In this document: piece by piece, positions 6,795 through 7,460 of the stretch
Position numbering within the stretch: position 1 is the stretch's first letter
Layout of the letters: every line of letters starts with the position of its first letter
Source of the DNA: Acidobacteriota bacterium
GTDB lineage: Bacteria > Acidobacteriota > Terriglobia > Acidiferrales > UBA7541
Assembly (NCBI GenBank): GCA_003133505.1
Contig: PKXT01000186.1
Coordinates: 10,667 to 18,126 of the forward strand
DNA: 7,460 bases
Reading direction: 5' to 3'
Program-made: the position numbers and the translations under genes
The notes under the pieces: generated by a model
What the model was told of the DNA's origin: nothing
The model's input: the letters and a program-made list of their open reading frames with translations, nothing else
Database searches by the model: none

Positions 6795-6812
6795 TTTCGG
6801 AAGTTTGAGTGG

Positions 6813-6885
6813 GCTGGCGTAGCTCAGTTGGTAGAGCATCTGATTTGTAATCAGAGGGTCGGGGGTTCAAATCCCTCCGCCAGCT
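6813..6885 (+). tRNA. tRNA-Thr (anticodon TGT)
   Basis: A 73-base cloverleaf: acceptor GCTGGCG pairs with CGCCAGC, D-arm GCTCAGTTGGTAGAGC, anticodon stem TCTGA/TCAGA with loop TTTGTAA (anticodon TGT at 6846-6848), and a T-arm with GGTTCAAAT. CCA is not encoded. It is the first of four tRNAs before tuf. Confidence 0.97.
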
Positions 6886-7008
6886 GAGATTAAGGGCCGA
6901 GCAGGTTTCGGATTTTTTTGAGGAGGCGGCGAATTTCCTCTTGAAAATGCGAAGTGGGCGGGTGTCTCTGAACCCGCTCGTCGGCATTTTACGCAGTTTT
7001 TCCCGCGC

Positions 7009-7097
7009 GGACGGGTGGGTGAGTGGCTAAAACCAGCAGACTGTAAATCTGCCGCTCCTTGCGGGCTACGGAGGTTCGAATCCTCCCCCGTCCACCA
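7009..7097 (+). tRNA. tRNA-Tyr (anticodon GTA)
   Basis: Class II tRNA with a long variable arm: acceptor GGACGGG pairs with CCCGTCC, anticodon stem GCAGA/TCTGC with loop CTGTAAA (anticodon GTA at 7043-7045), variable arm around CCGCTCCTTGCGGG, and T-stem GGAGG/CCTCC. Discriminator A at 7094 is followed by an encoded CCA. Confidence 0.97.
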
Positions 7098-7197
7098 TCG
7101 CCCGGTGGGAGAGTGAGTGGATGGTGCAAATAGCTTTGGACAGCGGTTTTGAATCGTCGATGAGAGTTTTGAAGGAGATTTGGCGAGCGAGTTTTTC

Positions 7198-7273
<76 letters not shown>

Positions 7274-7291
7274 TTCCGCAGACCGAGGCGG

Positions 7292-7366
7292 GCGGGGGTA
7301 ACTCAGCGGTAGAGTCTCGGCCTTCCAAGCCGATGGTCGCGGGTTCGAATCCCGTCCCCCGCTCCA
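7292..7366 (+). tRNA. tRNA-Gly (anticodon TCC)
   Basis: Acceptor GCGGGGG pairs with CCCCCGC, anticodon stem TCGGC/GCCGA with loop CTTCCAA (anticodon TCC at 7324-7326), and a T-arm GCGGG/CCCGT with one G-T pair. Discriminator T at 7363, usual for glycine, is followed by an encoded CCA. It is the last tRNA before tuf. Confidence 0.97.
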
Positions 7367-7439
7367 TCTTGCCAGCGGCTCGAACAGTTTCATGGGCATT
7401 GATAACAAGTTATAACGACGAGAAAAAAGGAAAGAAGCG

Positions 7440-7460
7440 ATGGCGAAGGAGAAATTCGAG
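7440..7460 (+). CDS. tuf: Elongation factor Tu, first seven codons (cut by window)
   Basis: The seven codons read M-A-K-E-K-F-E, the usual opening of bacterial EF-Tu, the GTPase that delivers aminoacyl-tRNA to the ribosome. A purine-rich Shine-Dalgarno sequence (AAAGGAAAG, about 7427-7435) precedes the ATG at good distance. Placement directly after a Thr/Tyr/Thr/Gly tRNA array strongly supports tuf, since this linkage is known from E. coli tufB. The leader holds a short inverted repeat (ATAAC at 7402-7406 with GTTAT at 7409-7413) overlapping a -10-like TATAAC at 7411-7416, so a tuf-proximal promoter is possible besides read-through from the tRNAs. Confidence 0.85.

Noticed and set aside
6958..6977. 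Hairpin GCGGGT/ACCCGC between tRNA-Thr(TGT) and tRNA-Tyr
   Set aside because: No immediate T-run, so not a terminator inside the tRNA array; could be a spacer structure but nothing supports a role.
6535..6987. Minus-strand open frame of 150 codons containing R-R-D-L-N-P-R-P-S-D-Y-K-S-D-A-L-P-T-E-L
   Set aside because: This is the antisense translation of the tRNA-Thr(TGT) gene, a well-known false protein in databases.

Overview
The window looks like chromosomal DNA from an acidobacterium (Acidobacteriota, Terriglobia-like). That assignment is an inference from three things: a moderately high G+C content, secreted-protein families I associate with that phylum (an M23 peptidase with a characteristic N-terminus, a LolA-like periplasmic protein, and an NTR/TIMP-like exported protein), and a tRNA cluster running into tuf. 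No 16S or other decisive marker is present.

Layout. From the left edge to 2092 (+) lies the 3' nine-tenths or so of a bifunctional class A penicillin-binding protein (PBP1A type); its N-terminal anchor is outside the window. The stretch 2093-2393 shows no gene. Next, on the minus strand (3351-2394), is a broken gene for an exported NTR/TIMP-like protein. Its reading frame is interrupted once or, more likely, twice, and homology-like text continues in all three minus frames. Upstream of it, also on the minus strand, is thiL (thiamine-monophosphate kinase, 4637-3456). A 265-base divergent intergenic region carries a good sigma70-type promoter for the plus-strand M23 peptidase gene (4903-5796) and a -10 element for thiL. 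A plus-strand gene for an exported LolA-like protein follows (5953-6726). The right end is a tRNA array, Thr(TGT)-Tyr(GTA)-Thr(GGT)-Gly(TCC), leading into the first seven codons of tuf (EF-Tu) at the right edge.

Function. PBP1A and the M23 peptidase both act on peptidoglycan, one building and one probably cleaving, but they are not co-transcribed. thiL is a housekeeping cofactor gene. The LolA-like protein is an envelope protein of unknown cargo. The tRNA-tuf block is an ancient translation unit: E. coli has thrU-tyrU-glyT-thrT-tufB, the same four anticodons with the last two genes in the opposite order.

I found no CRISPR array, IS element, toxin-antitoxin pair, phage gene or obvious new system. 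The best second looks are the frameshifted NTR-like gene, the swapped tRNA order, the insertion in ThiL, and the leader hairpins.
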